A program made the position numbers and the translations under genes. Below, in pieces: positions 8,297 through 15,801 of a stretch of DNA of 62,022 nucleotides. The notes beneath the pieces were generated by a model. The model had not been told where the DNA came from. It ran no database searches and saw nothing but the letters and a program-made list of their open reading frames with translations. Each line of letters starts with the position of its first letter. The first letter of the stretch is position 1. Source of the DNA: Caulobacterales bacterium 32-69-10 (GTDB lineage: Bacteria > Pseudomonadota > Alphaproteobacteria > Caulobacterales > Caulobacteraceae); the NCBI GenBank assembly GCA_002280485.1, contig NCED01000027.1, forward strand, positions 1-62,022, read 5' to 3'.

Positions 8297-9379
8297 TCAG
8301 GGGCGGCCACGCCGTGCCGCAAACGCCTGGCAAAACCCGGTCCATGACTTCACCAGCTTGGTGCCGGAGAGGTTGGCCAGGCGCTCGCCCATCTCGCTGC
8401 GGTAGGCGTCGGCGATCAGATCGCGCGACCAGCCCCCGCCGTGGACCTTTGCGAGCTCGCCAAAGGGCTCGGATCCGTAGAGTAGGCTTCCGGAAGGAAA
8501 CCGCAGAGCGGTCTCAGTGGACCCCGGCCGCTTCGTCGGCGCCCGGACCGGCGCGGGGAGGGCAGGGGGCGTCGCAATCGGCATCACCTGGTCAGCGCGT
8601 CGCGCATCCGGGGTGGCATCTTCGCCGTCGCTTTCAGCCATCGTCAGTTGGGCTGGCGCCATCTTGGGCTGGAACGTGAACTCGATCTCGACGATCGCAC
8701 GGCCGCGGCGGATTTCGCGCCAATCGACGGTGAAGTGCGCCAGATGGTCGATCTCAGCCTTGGCCTTCTCGAGCACCTTGCGGCGGAGCTGGGCAAAGTC
8801 CTTGTAGAGTTCGGGCGCAATCCCGAACGCCGCGCGGATGGCGGTCATATCGGCGCGCCAATTGGATTGGCGTCGATGCAGCCGAAGCGCGCCCAATTCG
8901 TAGAGGCGGAGTGCATAGCTCGACCGGAAGCCTAGCACGGCTTGGCGGTTGAGCACCGCATAGGTCTCGGACTCGCGGATCAGCCGCCGGGCATCCGGCG
9001 TGAACTCCCACTCGATCCAACCGGCCTCGGCGCCGTGCTCGTCGATTTCCTCGCGCGACGACTGGATCAGCGAGAAACGCTTGGTGGCCTTTCGCCCGCG
9101 CCAAGACAGGTCGTCCACGGCGAAGAGCGTGCGGTGCAACTCCTCCAGCATTTCGGAGATCCGCTCGTTGCCCTTGTGGCCACGCCGGATGTCGGCCTTG
9201 CGCATCCGGTGCGCGACCGGCTCCCAGGCATCGCCGCCGGCGGTCAGAATCATCAACGCGAGCAGGCGCGCCGCGGTCAGGCTGAGCGACTGGCCCTTGA
9301 CGAAGCGGACCTCGACCAAGGTGCCGGGCTTGGCGAACTCGTCGCCATCGCGCGCCTGCAGGGCGTGCGCAACGCGCAT
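8297..9379 (-). CDS. rep: Replication initiator, Rep_3 superfamily (RepA/RepB type)
   Basis: Iteron-binding initiator with tandem winged-helix domains. Recognisable segments are SLTAARLLALMILTAGGDAW (about residue 32), the WIEWEFTPDARRLIRE region (about 120), and the very typical SYALRLYELGALRL (about 155), followed by LRRKVLEKAKAEIDHLAHFT (about 200), the second winged helix of Rep_3 proteins. The last 120 residues are Pro-rich and then end in GGWSRDLIADAYRSEMGERL. The ATG at 9377-9379 is used. Iterons lie immediately upstream (9479-9640). The window also contains repC, so two initiators are present. Confidence 0.88.
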   Translation of the reverse strand: MRVAHALQARDGDEFAKPGTLVEVRFVKGQSLSLTAARLLALMILTAGGDAWEPVAHRMRKADIRRGHKGNERISEMLEELHRTLFAVDDLSWRGRKATKRFSLIQSSREEIDEHGAEAGWIEWEFTPDARRLIRESETYAVLNRQAVLGFRSSYALRLYELGALRLHRRQSNWRADMTAIRAAFGIAPELYKDFAQLRRKVLEKAKAEIDHLAHFTVDWREIRRGRAIVEIEFTFQPKMAPAQLTMAESDGEDATPDARRADQVMPIATPPALPAPVRAPTKRPGSTETALRFPSGSLLYGSEPFGELAKVHGGGWSRDLIADAYRSEMGERLANLSGTKLVKSWTGFCQAFAARRGRP

Positions 9380-9478
9380 AGCGCGGCCCGGCGTTTCCTC
9401 GACGCCTTGTTCAAGGCCCGCAATGTGCGCCGCATCGACCAGCCGGCAACTCCATGCTCCAAACCAGGGTCAGCATTC

Positions 9479-9700
9479 CTGACCTCGAATCAATTCGCAA
9501 GTCAGGATACAACGCGGCAATGGGGCGCCTCCCCCAAGCGGTCAGGATGACCCCGTCGGGTCAGGTTAGAGCCCCCCTCCGGTCAGGATTGATCCCCCAT
9601 CGGGTCAGGAAGACGCCCCCGGGAGGTCAGGAACATCGGTCTACCCGACTGTTTTTTCAGAGCTTATGCCGCCCTGAATTAGAATCCTAGGAATCTAGAA
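9479..9700. repeat. oriV: Vegetative origin with GGTCAGG iterons and AT-rich segment
   Basis: GGTCAGG recurs at 9540, 9559, 9581, 9603 and 9625. The last three intervals are exactly 22 bp, with related spacer sequences rich in GAxxCCCCC. A further GTCAGGAT lies at 9501 and an inverted copy, CCTGACCT, at 9479. Behind the array comes a T-run and an AT-rich stretch (9650-9700). Three GANTC (CcrM) sites lie in this region (about 9486, 9682 and 9691). The array is directly upstream of the Rep_3 gene, as expected for an iteron origin. Confidence 0.8.
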
Positions 9701-9703
9701 ATC

Positions 9704-9729
9704 CCGCTGCTGGCCGCAGCGGCGTTTTT
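9704..9729 (+). terminator. Hairpin followed by T-run
   Basis: CCGCTGC (9704-9710) pairs with GCAGCGG (9716-9722), loop TGGCC, followed by GCGTTTTT. It has the form of an intrinsic terminator on the plus strand, although no plus-strand gene ends here. It may insulate the origin. Confidence 0.5.
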
Positions 9730-9805
9730 CAAAATCAAAATGAGGAAGGCAGACAAGCACGAGCGGCCGTTACAGCCGCTTGCGCTATTTTCGGCCGAGC
9801 CGAAA

Positions 9806-9829
9806 CCCCGCCCGGCGAACCGGGCGGGG
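9806..9829 (-). terminator. Strong UUCG-loop hairpin downstream of ssb1
   Basis: A 10-bp GC stem (CCCCGCCCGG paired with CCGGGCGGGG) with loop TTCG on the minus strand, followed by TTTCGG. It lies 9 bp after the ssb1 stop. The identical 24-base hairpin occurs at 16981-17004. Confidence 0.7.
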
Positions 9830-9837
9830 CAGGGCGG

Positions 9838-10203
9838 CTACTCCTCCTCGGCGGAGTCGGTTTCCGGCCGATCCAGAGACTTCAGCTCATGCTGCGGGGT
9901 AGCGACCACCACCTTGGAGAAGAAGCGTTCCTGGCCGCTCTGATCGGTGTAGCGGTCGTGACGGATCTCGCCTTCGACGAACACCTTGGAGCCCTTGGGA
10001 AGACTGCGGCCTTCCAGCCAACCGACCGTGCCTTGGTTCCAGATCTCCACCTGGTGCCAGGTCGTGTAATCCTTACGGTCGCCGTCCTTCTTGGTGTAGC
10101 GGTTGGTGGCGACCCGCAGCGTAGCGACCTTCTTGCCGCCCGAGACCGTGCGGATTTCAGCGTCGGCGCCGGTGAAGCCGATGAGTTGGACCTTGTTGAG
10201 CAT
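9838..10203 (-). CDS. ssb: Single-stranded DNA-binding protein (copy 1)
   Basis: OB-fold SSB of 121 aa, beginning MLNKVQLIGFTGADAEIRTV. Other signatures are KKVATLRVATNRYTKKDG, the DYTTWHQVEIWNQGTVGWLE core (about residue 45), KGSKVFVEGEIRHDRYTDQ and ERFFSKVVVA. It lacks the long Gly/Gln-rich tail of chromosomal SSBs but keeps an acidic end (DSAEEE), so it may not recruit partners in the usual way. The ATG at 10201-10203 follows GGAGAAACGTG. A paralogue (16607-16972) begins MLNQVQLIGFTGAEPDIRT. Both are preceded by the same structured leader, and both probably coat incoming or replicating plasmid DNA. Confidence 0.95.
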   Translation of the reverse strand: MLNKVQLIGFTGADAEIRTVSGGKKVATLRVATNRYTKKDGDRKDYTTWHQVEIWNQGTVGWLEGRSLPKGSKVFVEGEIRHDRYTDQSGQERFFSKVVVATPQHELKSLDRPETDSAEEE

Positions 10204-10440
10204 CACGTTTCTCCAATTGACCGCCGGGAAGAGCCCCGGTGGCTCGCGGTCCCTGCCGCGATCACGCGACCTCCAGGGTCGGGCAGAGGGACCGGGCCAA
10301 AGCCCGCGGGTGTGGAAACCGGCCTGCACAGAGCGCAGCGGCGGAAGGCCGGAGGGTCCGCAAAAACCCCGCGCCTCGCGACGGCGAGGTTGGCTTTGAC
10401 TCGGGACCGCCCGGCCTAGGGTTCGTGGGATTGATCGCGG
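10204..10440 (-). promoter_or_regulatory. Structured leader element, copy A, upstream of ssb1
   Basis: About 220 bp that is closely similar, on the coding strand, to the regions before 12196 (copy B) and before ssb2 at 16607 (copy C). Shared blocks in order are AACCCTAGGCCGGGC; a small hairpin CCTCGC/GCGAGG; a two-part stem-loop whose inner stem is CCGGCCT/AGGCCGG (10346-10352 with 10319-10325) capped by CGCTGCGCTCTGTGC; and GCGTGATCGCGGCAGGGACC near the start codon. It may act as an RNA leader or a single-stranded promoter. Confidence 0.6.
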
Positions 10441-10639
10441 GGGACCGCAGCCCGCCGGACGTTTGCACGGGGTATTGGTGACCGATTTCAAAGGCCGACA
10501 CGGCCTCATCAGCCGACGCGGGGCCCCAGGTGAGGACGGAAAGGTCGATCCCGCCAAGTCGCACATCGCAAATCTAGGACGGCGCGAGAACACCCCAGCA
10601 GGTGATCCCTGAAGCGGCCGGCTCGAGGATGGCTCGTCG

Positions 10640-11230
10640 TCAGGACCGGGCGAAGGTTAGAAGCGGTGCCAGATCATGGCCGTCCGCCGCCTTCAGCGCG
10701 GCCACGTACTGCGCACGGGTGGCGGCCGGCTCCACGAGGTTGATGCTGCCCCAGGTAAAGCGCGGCTGGCCAAGACTGACCGCGAGCAAGTCTGCGGCCA
10801 TGCGGGCGTGGCGGCCATTGCCGTTGGGAAACGGATGGACCCAGACCAGCCGATGATGGAAGCGCACGGCGATCTCATCGGCCGGATAGGTGGCGTTGGC
10901 GATCCAGTAGCGCACGTCGTCCAGCAACATCCTCAGTTCCAGGCCGATCTTGTAGGCCTCGACCCCGATATTGCGCTCCGTGGTCCGGAAGCCGCCGGCC
11001 CAGCGCCAGACCTTGCCGAGCATCCGCTTGTGCAGAGCGAGCAGGAATGCCTCGTCGAGCACATCGCGCCGCCGGCGGAAGGCCCACACATCGGCATTGG
11101 CGATGCCGATCTGCTCGACTTCGTTCAGCTGGGCGCGCGTGGTGATGTAGGTCGGCAGAAGGTCGCGCCGCTCGTCCGGCGTCAGCGGTGTCGCGGCGTC
11201 GTCCTCTGCGTCGAAAAGGGGATCGCTCAT
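10640..11230 (-). CDS. Fic-domain protein, mobile mystery protein B family
   Basis: Fic (AMPylation-type) enzyme of about 196 aa. The Fic motif WVHPFPNGNGRHARMAADLL (about residue 135) has the full HPFxxGNGRxxR signature, including the catalytic His. Upstream, GFRTTERNIGVEAYKIGLEL is typical of the mobile mystery protein B subfamily. The ATG at 11228-11230 overlaps the stop of the upstream HTH gene by four bases (ATGA). This arrangement is the known mobile mystery A/B pair often found on plasmids; a toxin-antitoxin-like or stabilising role is likely but not shown by sequence alone. Confidence 0.9.
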   Translation of the reverse strand: MSDPLFDAEDDAATPLTPDERRDLLPTYITTRAQLNEVEQIGIANADVWAFRRRRDVLDEAFLLALHKRMLGKVWRWAGGFRTTERNIGVEAYKIGLELRMLLDDVRYWIANATYPADEIAVRFHHRLVWVHPFPNGNGRHARMAADLLAVSLGQPRFTWGSINLVEPAATRAQYVAALKAADGHDLAPLLTFARS

Positions 11231-11700
11231 GGCTGATCCCATAGCCGCCGACCGCCGCGCTTGGCGTAGTCGTCGGTCAACCGATCGAGTTCAGCGGCCA
11301 GATCGGCGCCGCCAACAGCTTGGTTCTCCAGGCGCATGGTGTGGTGAACCCGCGACAGCTGCGCCTCGGCCAGGGTACGCGCCCGGTCGTGGACCAGCGC
11401 GGCGAGGGGCTTGTTGGGCACCAGGACGTAATGCAGCGTGCAGTCCAACGCCTCAGCGGCCTTGCGCAGGCCCGCCAGCGTGACCGTGCCGGCGACCTCG
11501 CCCTGTTCCAGCGCGACGACCGTGGAATGGCTCTTGCCCATGCGGGCGCCCAATTGCCGGACGGTCATGCCCAGGGCGTCGCGGATCGCCCGCACCCAGC
11601 CGCGCGGCGGCCGAGGCGCGAGCAGGACCGGGTCGAGCGCGGTGAACTGCCGGTCCAGGTGTTTCCGCGCGAGAGCAGCTTGATCTGCTTGGTCGGTCAT
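11227..11700 (-). CDS. Mobile mystery protein A, XRE-type HTH antitoxin-like
   Basis: 157-aa DNA-binding protein. The HTH segment RDALGMTVRQLGARMGKSHS (about residues 46-66) is followed by VVALEQGEVAGTVTLAGLRKAAEALDC, the mobile mystery protein A signature. The N-terminus (ALARKHLDRQFTAL) also fits the family. The ATG at 11698-11700 was chosen because the in-frame sequence upstream is promoter-like. It is translationally coupled to the Fic gene and presumably represses the operon and/or neutralises its partner. Repeats of TGGTCG near 11740-11800 upstream could be operator half-sites. Confidence 0.87.
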   Translation of the reverse strand: MTDQADQAALARKHLDRQFTALDPVLLAPRPPRGWVRAIRDALGMTVRQLGARMGKSHSTVVALEQGEVAGTVTLAGLRKAAEALDCTLHYVLVPNKPLAALVHDRARTLAEAQLSRVHHTMRLENQAVGGADLAAELDRLTDDYAKRGGRRLWDQP

Positions 11701-11940
11701 AGCGAACCATCCTTGACGGATTGGTTGCATATAATCGACCATATCGCAAGATGCTGGATGATTATGAGCGACCACGTTTAGGGTATTTGGTCGATCAACC
11801 CCAACCTTAGCGAGCGCCGAGCCAACTTAGCGCCGGTGTTCCTGCCAGCGGATCGGAACGAATCACCAACCCCAAGCCGTAGGGGCGCCTCGGCCGACGC
11901 CCCCTAGGTCTGCGATTCTGTTCGCCGCCTGTTCGCGCCG

Positions 11941-11973
11941 AAAACCGGGGCGCGGGGTAGGGGCCCCGCGCCC
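11941..11973 (-). terminator. Intrinsic terminator downstream of the 71-aa gene
   Basis: GGGCGCGGGG (11948-11957) pairs with CCCCGCGCCC (11964-11973), loop of six. Read on the minus strand it is followed by GGTTTT. It lies 8 bp after the stop of the gene at 11981-12196. The remaining 240 bp up to the mobile mystery gene hold nothing else I recognise. Confidence 0.65.
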
Positions 11974-11980
11974 TTCGGCC

Positions 11981-12196
11981 TCAGTGGAGGGTAGGATCAA
12001 TCGCGATGATTTGCGCGAAATGGGAGATCGCGCCATCGTCGAGCTCGAAGCGGGTGTTGGTCCGCTCTTCCTGCTGGTCGAGTTCCTCGAGCACCGAAAA
12101 GACGTCCCAGCATTCCGCCACCACGTACCAGCTGCCGACATCGTAGAATTGGTGCGCGTGCTCCAGAACCGCCTGCGCCATCGCCATGTTCGCCAT
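11981..12196 (-). CDS. Small acidic protein of unknown function (71 aa)
   Basis: Not recognised. The product begins MANMAMAQAVLEHAHQFYDV and contains GSWYVVAECWDVFSVLEELD, a Trp/aromatic- and acid-rich stretch, and ends IAIDPTLH. The ATG at 12194-12196 follows GAGGACGAAGACG. It has its own terminator and carries leader copy B upstream, the same element that precedes both ssb genes, so it is probably expressed in the same situation as SSB (early after transfer or on single-stranded DNA). Similar small proteins of alphaproteobacterial plasmids are usually called hypothetical. Confidence 0.7.
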   Translation of the reverse strand: MANMAMAQAVLEHAHQFYDVGSWYVVAECWDVFSVLEELDQQEERTNTRFELDDGAISHFAQIIAIDPTLH

Positions 12197-12420
12197 CGTC
12201 TTCGTCCTCGCTTCGACCGGCGGGCTCATCCCGCGATCGTGCGACCGGCAGGGCCGGGGAGACGGACGGGCCCAGGGCCGGGGTCGGCGGACACCGGTCT
12301 GCACAGAGCGAAGCGTCGGAAGACCGGAGGCTCCGCCGACCCCGCCTCGCGTGCGAGGTCGCCTTGGACCCGGCCGGACCCGGACCAGGTTCGCCTCGAG
12401 ATCGCGGTCAGCCCGCACGG
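12197..12420 (-). promoter_or_regulatory. Structured leader element, copy B
   Basis: Second copy of the repeated leader. The outer stem is a perfect 12 bp (12280-12291 with 12332-12343; GGGGTCGGCGGA/TCCGCCGACCCC). The inner stem is CCGGTCT/AGACCGG (12294-12300 with 12321-12327). The cap reads CGCTTCGCTCTGTGC on the coding strand. Compared with copy A, inner-stem positions change as pairs (C-G to T-A), supporting a base-paired structure. Confidence 0.65.
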
Positions 12421-12538
12421 CCTGAAAGGGTAGGGGAGGGGCTGCGACCTCGTCGATCCAGGCCGGCTTCCCCTCGCGGCCCCCTCGATGATTGCAAAAC
12501 GGGAGTTGCGGCGGCCTTGCGGCCGCCGCATCGGGCCC

Positions 12539-13471
12539 TCAGGCCCGGGCTTTCACCGGATGGTGCCGGATGCCCTTCTCCGCCGCCTTCTGCGCCAGGT
12601 TCAAGGCCGGTCCGAAGGGCTGCAAGCTGCCGCCACGGCTCGGATTGATCGAGTTGGCCAGGGTCAGGACGCAGACCGGATCAAGCTCCAGCATCTCGTC
12701 GTTGGCCCGGAACGGCGCCGCCCGACCGTTGCGGTCGAAATCGGCTTTGGCGAGCACCAGGGTCACGCCCTTCTGCTTGGCCCACTTGATGGCCAGCTTT
12801 TCACCGCCCTTGGCGCCTGAGGTGGCCAGAGCCATGTCCGGCCACTGAGCCAGCGCCCAGTTCAGGGCGTCGAAGATGCGCCCTGCGTCGTCGGCGGTGT
12901 CGGCCTGCGGGGCCGCGCGGAACGCCACGATCGTCGCGCCCGGGAACGCCGCCGTATGCTTGCGGGCCTTACTGGCCCGGATCGCATCGCGGGCCTCGAT
13001 CTGCGCCGCTGTGGTGCGGGACGCCTTCACCGACCCCTTCCAGGGGCTCCAGACATCACCCGTCGAGGTGGTGTAGCTGGCGGCGGCCGCGTCGCGGATA
13101 ATCTCCAGGGCGAGGGTCGCCACGTCCGCGGTGCGCGCTTTCAGGGTCGCCTCCTGGATCTCGACGTCGAGGATCTCCGAGCCATCGAAGTCCCGGATCA
13201 GGCCGTTCAGGGTGTCGCGGGCTTTGTCGGCGTCGCGTTCGATGCGCTGGGCGGCGGAGTGGAAGGCTCCGATCAGGGCCTCGCCGATCAGGGTCTGGAA
13301 GTCCTCCAGGGCGGAGTCGCTGACGAGATCGAGCACTTCGTTCATCAGGCCATGGCCGAGCTGGAGCAGGGCGTCTTCGGGCGGATGGGTTCGAGCGTCT
13401 TCGAGACGGAGAGTCTGGGCTTCGTAGTGCGTCAGCCGGTCTGAGGTGGGGGGTAAAGGCGAGAACTGCAT
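12539..13471 (-). CDS. DUF2493 / SLOG-family protein
   Basis: 310-aa protein whose C-terminal half carries a Rossmann-like DUF2493 (YspA/SLOG) domain. Visible hallmarks are IVAFRAAPQADTADDAGRIFDALNWAL, the AT(S)GAKGGEKLAIKWAKQKGV motif (about residue 225; G-x-GA-x-x-A pattern) and the end segment SRGGSLQPFGPALNLAQKAAEKGI. The N-terminal half is helical and acidic (LLQLGHGLMNEVLDLVSDSA). SLOG proteins bind nucleotide-derived ligands and often sit in defence or plasmid-stability loci; no partner effector is evident here. The ATG at 13469-13471 was chosen because upstream sequence is a stack of perfect hairpins. Confidence 0.8.
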   Translation of the reverse strand: MQFSPLPPTSDRLTHYEAQTLRLEDARTHPPEDALLQLGHGLMNEVLDLVSDSALEDFQTLIGEALIGAFHSAAQRIERDADKARDTLNGLIRDFDGSEILDVEIQEATLKARTADVATLALEIIRDAAAASYTTSTGDVWSPWKGSVKASRTTAAQIEARDAIRASKARKHTAAFPGATIVAFRAAPQADTADDAGRIFDALNWALAQWPDMALATSGAKGGEKLAIKWAKQKGVTLVLAKADFDRNGRAAPFRANDEMLELDPVCVLTLANSINPSRGGSLQPFGPALNLAQKAAEKGIRHHPVKARA

Positions 13472-13503
13472 GGGGTGATCCCTTGAGTGGGGGTTGGAGG
13501 GTC

Positions 13504-13584
13504 GAGCCCGTCGGCTCGTGACCGCCTCGCGCCGACAGGCGGCGGCCCCCACAAGGGCTTTGAGCGCAGCGTCCCTTGTGGGGG
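13504..13584 (-). promoter_or_regulatory. Hairpin-rich leader of the DUF2493 gene (copy D)
   Basis: Three consecutive stems: GAGCC/GGCTC (13504-13518), CCGCCT/AGGCGG (about 13522-13542), and a perfect 12-bp stem CCCCCACAAGGG/CCCTTGTGGGGG (13546-13557 with 13573-13584). On the coding strand the 15-nt loop reads ACGCTGCGCTCAAAG, matching the cap of leader copies A and B (CGCTKCGCTCTGTG) although the stems differ. It is probably a divergent member of the same element family. Confidence 0.55.
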
Positions 13585-13603
13585 ACGACGGATGGTGGCG
13601 AGG

Positions 13604-14470
13604 TCACTGGAGCCAAAGGGCCGTCCCGAGACCCCGCTTTGGAGTCACCTCATCTCGCCTGGCCGCCCGCCGCCACCCGGCGCGCTCGGCCAGGAAGTCG
13701 ATCGCTTCCGGGCAGCCGCCGACCCCAAGGGCGAAACGCCCAGCCTCGTCCCAGGCGTTCTGATCGCGACCCTCGAACCGGGCCGCATAGGACCAGGCCA
13801 TGCTGTCGGCCGTGGCCAGCCTGGACCGCACCGCCGGCTCAAAGAGCGAGGTCCGCTTGCAGCCGAACCCGTGCAGCCGCAGGTCTGGCCGGTCTAGGAG
13901 GATGGCGTCGAGGATGGCGGCGATCACACCCGGATCGCCCTGACGCTTGCAGAGCGAACCCACGCCCACCCAGGCGCCGTAGCCTATCCGCGCGCCATAC
14001 CCCTCGAGGTGGCGTCGATAGTCGTCAGGCGTCCGTCCCTGCAGCACGGGGAGGAGATGCACGCCGGCCGTGCCAGCCGCCCAGATGGCGTCGAACCGAG
14101 CGATGGTGAGCGCCTGGTGACGTCGGAGGGTCAAACCGGTCGCCCGCAGGGCGACGGGCTCGCACATGTAGTCCTGCGTCGAGGCCGCGATCAGGCCTGT
14201 CCCCGCGAAGCGCCGGATCATCGCCGCGTAGTCGTCCGTGGACTGCTCGAACCTGCCCTTCAGCGCGACCTGGGTGAAAGCCCCCGAATCCAGAAACCAG
14301 GGTGCGTCACACCCGAGAAACGGCACATCACCAAGCCGGTCCCGCAGCACGTTCGCCGAAACGCACACGCGGAATCCCCGCAAGGTCAGCGGCCAGGCCA
14401 GTCGCGGATGGTGGATGCCAACGTAGAAGCGAAAGTCCACATCGGCTGTGAGGCGAGCGGAGGGCGTCAT
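13604..14470 (-). CDS. TGT-fold protein, DpdA-like (queuine tRNA-ribosyltransferase-like)
   Basis: About 288 aa. Segments typical of the tRNA-guanine transglycosylase barrel are FYVGIHHPRLAWPL at the start, WFLDSGAFTQVALKGRF (about residue 58, the DSGAF element with a catalytic Asp), STQDYMCEP, HLLPVLQGRTPDDYRRHLEGY (about 140) and YGAWVGVGSLCKRQGDP (about 160). Small plasmid/phage relatives are DpdA-type proteins that may exchange guanine for 7-deazaguanine in DNA as an anti-restriction mark. No queC, queD, queE or folE genes are in the window, so precursor would come from the host. The ATG at 14468-14470 (preceded by GGAGCAACGCC) is preferred over a TTG at 14497. It lies 23 bp behind gcrA and is probably co-transcribed. 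Confidence 0.75.
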   Translation of the reverse strand: MTPSARLTADVDFRFYVGIHHPRLAWPLTLRGFRVCVSANVLRDRLGDVPFLGCDAPWFLDSGAFTQVALKGRFEQSTDDYAAMIRRFAGTGLIAASTQDYMCEPVALRATGLTLRRHQALTIARFDAIWAAGTAGVHLLPVLQGRTPDDYRRHLEGYGARIGYGAWVGVGSLCKRQGDPGVIAAILDAILLDRPDLRLHGFGCKRTSLFEPAVRSRLATADSMAWSYAARFEGRDQNAWDEAGRFALGVGGCPEAIDFLAERAGWRRAARRDEVTPKRGLGTALWLQ

Positions 14471-14493
14471 GGCGTTGCTCCGGACACGAACGC

Positions 14494-15000
14494 TCAAAGC
14501 AAGCCGGCCAAGGCGCGCCTCACGATCGGATCGCGGTCGGCGCGCCAGGCGGTCCCAGGCCGCACGCCCCGCTGCCCGTGGGCCGCACAGTAGCGGCCAT
14601 CGGCCTGCCGGCCGCAGAAGCTGAAATCAGGACTCTTGGGGTCGCCGATCGGCCACTTGCAGGCGTGGGCGCTCAGATGGGCCATGTCCCCGACCAACCC
14701 CGGGCCCTCGGGCGCCGGCGCAAAGGCCTGGACGGGCGACCGGGCGGATGACTTGCGAAGGACAGGGGCCGCCGCGGCGACGCGGTGCGGCCGTTTGGGC
14801 CGAGGGGTCGCGGGTCGCGGCGCACGCGCCGGCACGGACGCGGCCGCCCGGCCGCTCAGCCCCAGGCGATGAACCTTGCCGATAACGGCGTTGCGGGTGA
14901 CGCCGCCCAACTGCTTGGCGATCTGCGACGCCGACAATCCGTCGAGCCAGAGCTGGGACAGGGTGGTGACGCGGGTCTCGGACCAGCCAGATTCAGACAT
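14494..15000 (-). CDS. gcrA: GcrA-family cell cycle regulator, plasmid copy
   Basis: 168-aa homologue of the alphaproteobacterial sigma70 cofactor GcrA. The N-terminal HTH is clear: WSETRVTTLSQLWLDGLSAS followed by QIAKQLGGVTRNAVIGKVHRL (residues about 5-45). A Pro/Ala/Arg-rich linker leads to the C-terminal sigma-interaction region with CKWPIGDPKSPDFSFCGR and YCAAHGQ. Chromosomal GcrA acts at promoters containing CcrM-methylated GANTC sites, so this copy could tie plasmid genes to the host cell cycle. The ATG at 14998-15000 is used. Confidence 0.92.
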   Translation of the reverse strand: MSESGWSETRVTTLSQLWLDGLSASQIAKQLGGVTRNAVIGKVHRLGLSGRAAASVPARAPRPATPRPKRPHRVAAAAPVLRKSSARSPVQAFAPAPEGPGLVGDMAHLSAHACKWPIGDPKSPDFSFCGRQADGRYCAAHGQRGVRPGTAWRADRDPIVRRALAGLL

Positions 15001-15075
15001 CGGAATTCCTCCAGATGCGCTCCCATCGAGCGCACCCGGACAGGCCCTTCCTCCTCCTCCCGCCGCACCGGCCGC

Positions 15076-15801
15076 CTACATCAACCCCAAGGCCCGCAGG
15101 CTCGCCACCTGGTCGCCCCCGACCACCAAATGGTCGTGGACCGCGATCTGCAACGCGCGGGCGGCCGCCACCACCTGCTGGGTCATGTCGATGTCGGCGC
15201 GCGACGGAGCCGGGTCGCCCGATGGATGATTATGGGCGAGCACGATGGCGCTGGCCGACAGCTCGAGCGCCCGGCGCACGACCTCGCGCGGGTAGACCGG
15301 CGCGTGGTCGACGGTTCCCTCCGCCATCCGCTCATCGGCGATCAGCTGGTTCTTCTTGTCGAGGAACAGGACGTGGAAGGCCTCACGCGGCAAGGCGGCG
15401 AGCCGCGCCCGCAGGTAGGTCCGCACGGCCTCGGTCGAGGTGAGGACCGGGCGCTGGCGCAGGGGGTATTCCAGCGCGCGCAACAGGAGCGCGTGGAGCA
15501 GGCCCAACTGGCGGGCCGCTGCCACGCCGATCACCCGGGCCAGGTCGCCCTCGGCGGCGCCGAGCACGCGGCCAATGCCGCCGAACCGCGCCATCAGTGC
15601 GTCGGCGGCGGCCATGGCGTCAACGCCCGGCGTCAGGCAACGCTCGAGAACGAGCGCCAGGGTGTCGCCCTCGTCCAGGCTGGCGACGCCGAAGGCTGCG
15701 AACCGCTCCCGCAGGTCCTCGCGCCCTCCGCCGGCTGTGAGGACCAAAGTCGGCGCGGCCTCCGCCACGCCGGGCGCAAACAGATCTCGCTGCTCAGCCA
15801 T
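15076..15801 (-). CDS. radC: RadC-family (JAB/MPN) protein
   Basis: 241-aa RadC-like protein. The MPN/JAB domain occupies the C-terminal half: LPREAFHVLFLDKKNQLIAD (about 130), VYPREVVRRALELSASAIVL, then the metal-binding signature AHNHPSGDPAPSRADIDMTQ (about 190), and VHDHLVVGG. The N-terminal helix-hairpin-helix-like half (FGGIGRVLGAAEGDLARVIGV) is also present. Plasmid-encoded RadC proteins are common in leading and anti-restriction regions; a direct DNA-repair role is doubtful. The ATG at 15799-15801 was chosen; the gene overlaps the upstream DUF7007-like gene by eight bases. Confidence 0.92.
   Translation of the reverse strand: MAEQRDLFAPGVAEAAPTLVLTAGGGREDLRERFAAFGVASLDEGDTLALVLERCLTPGVDAMAAADALMARFGGIGRVLGAAEGDLARVIGVAAARQLGLLHALLLRALEYPLRQRPVLTSTEAVRTYLRARLAALPREAFHVLFLDKKNQLIADERMAEGTVDHAPVYPREVVRRALELSASAIVLAHNHPSGDPAPSRADIDMTQQVVAAARALQIAVHDHLVVGGDQVASLRALGLM

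Noticed and set aside
9479..9640. Regularly spaced repeats that might suggest a CRISPR array
   Set aside because: The repeated core is only 7 bp with 22-bp periodicity and similar spacers, beside a Rep_3 gene: iterons, not CRISPR. No cas genes are present.
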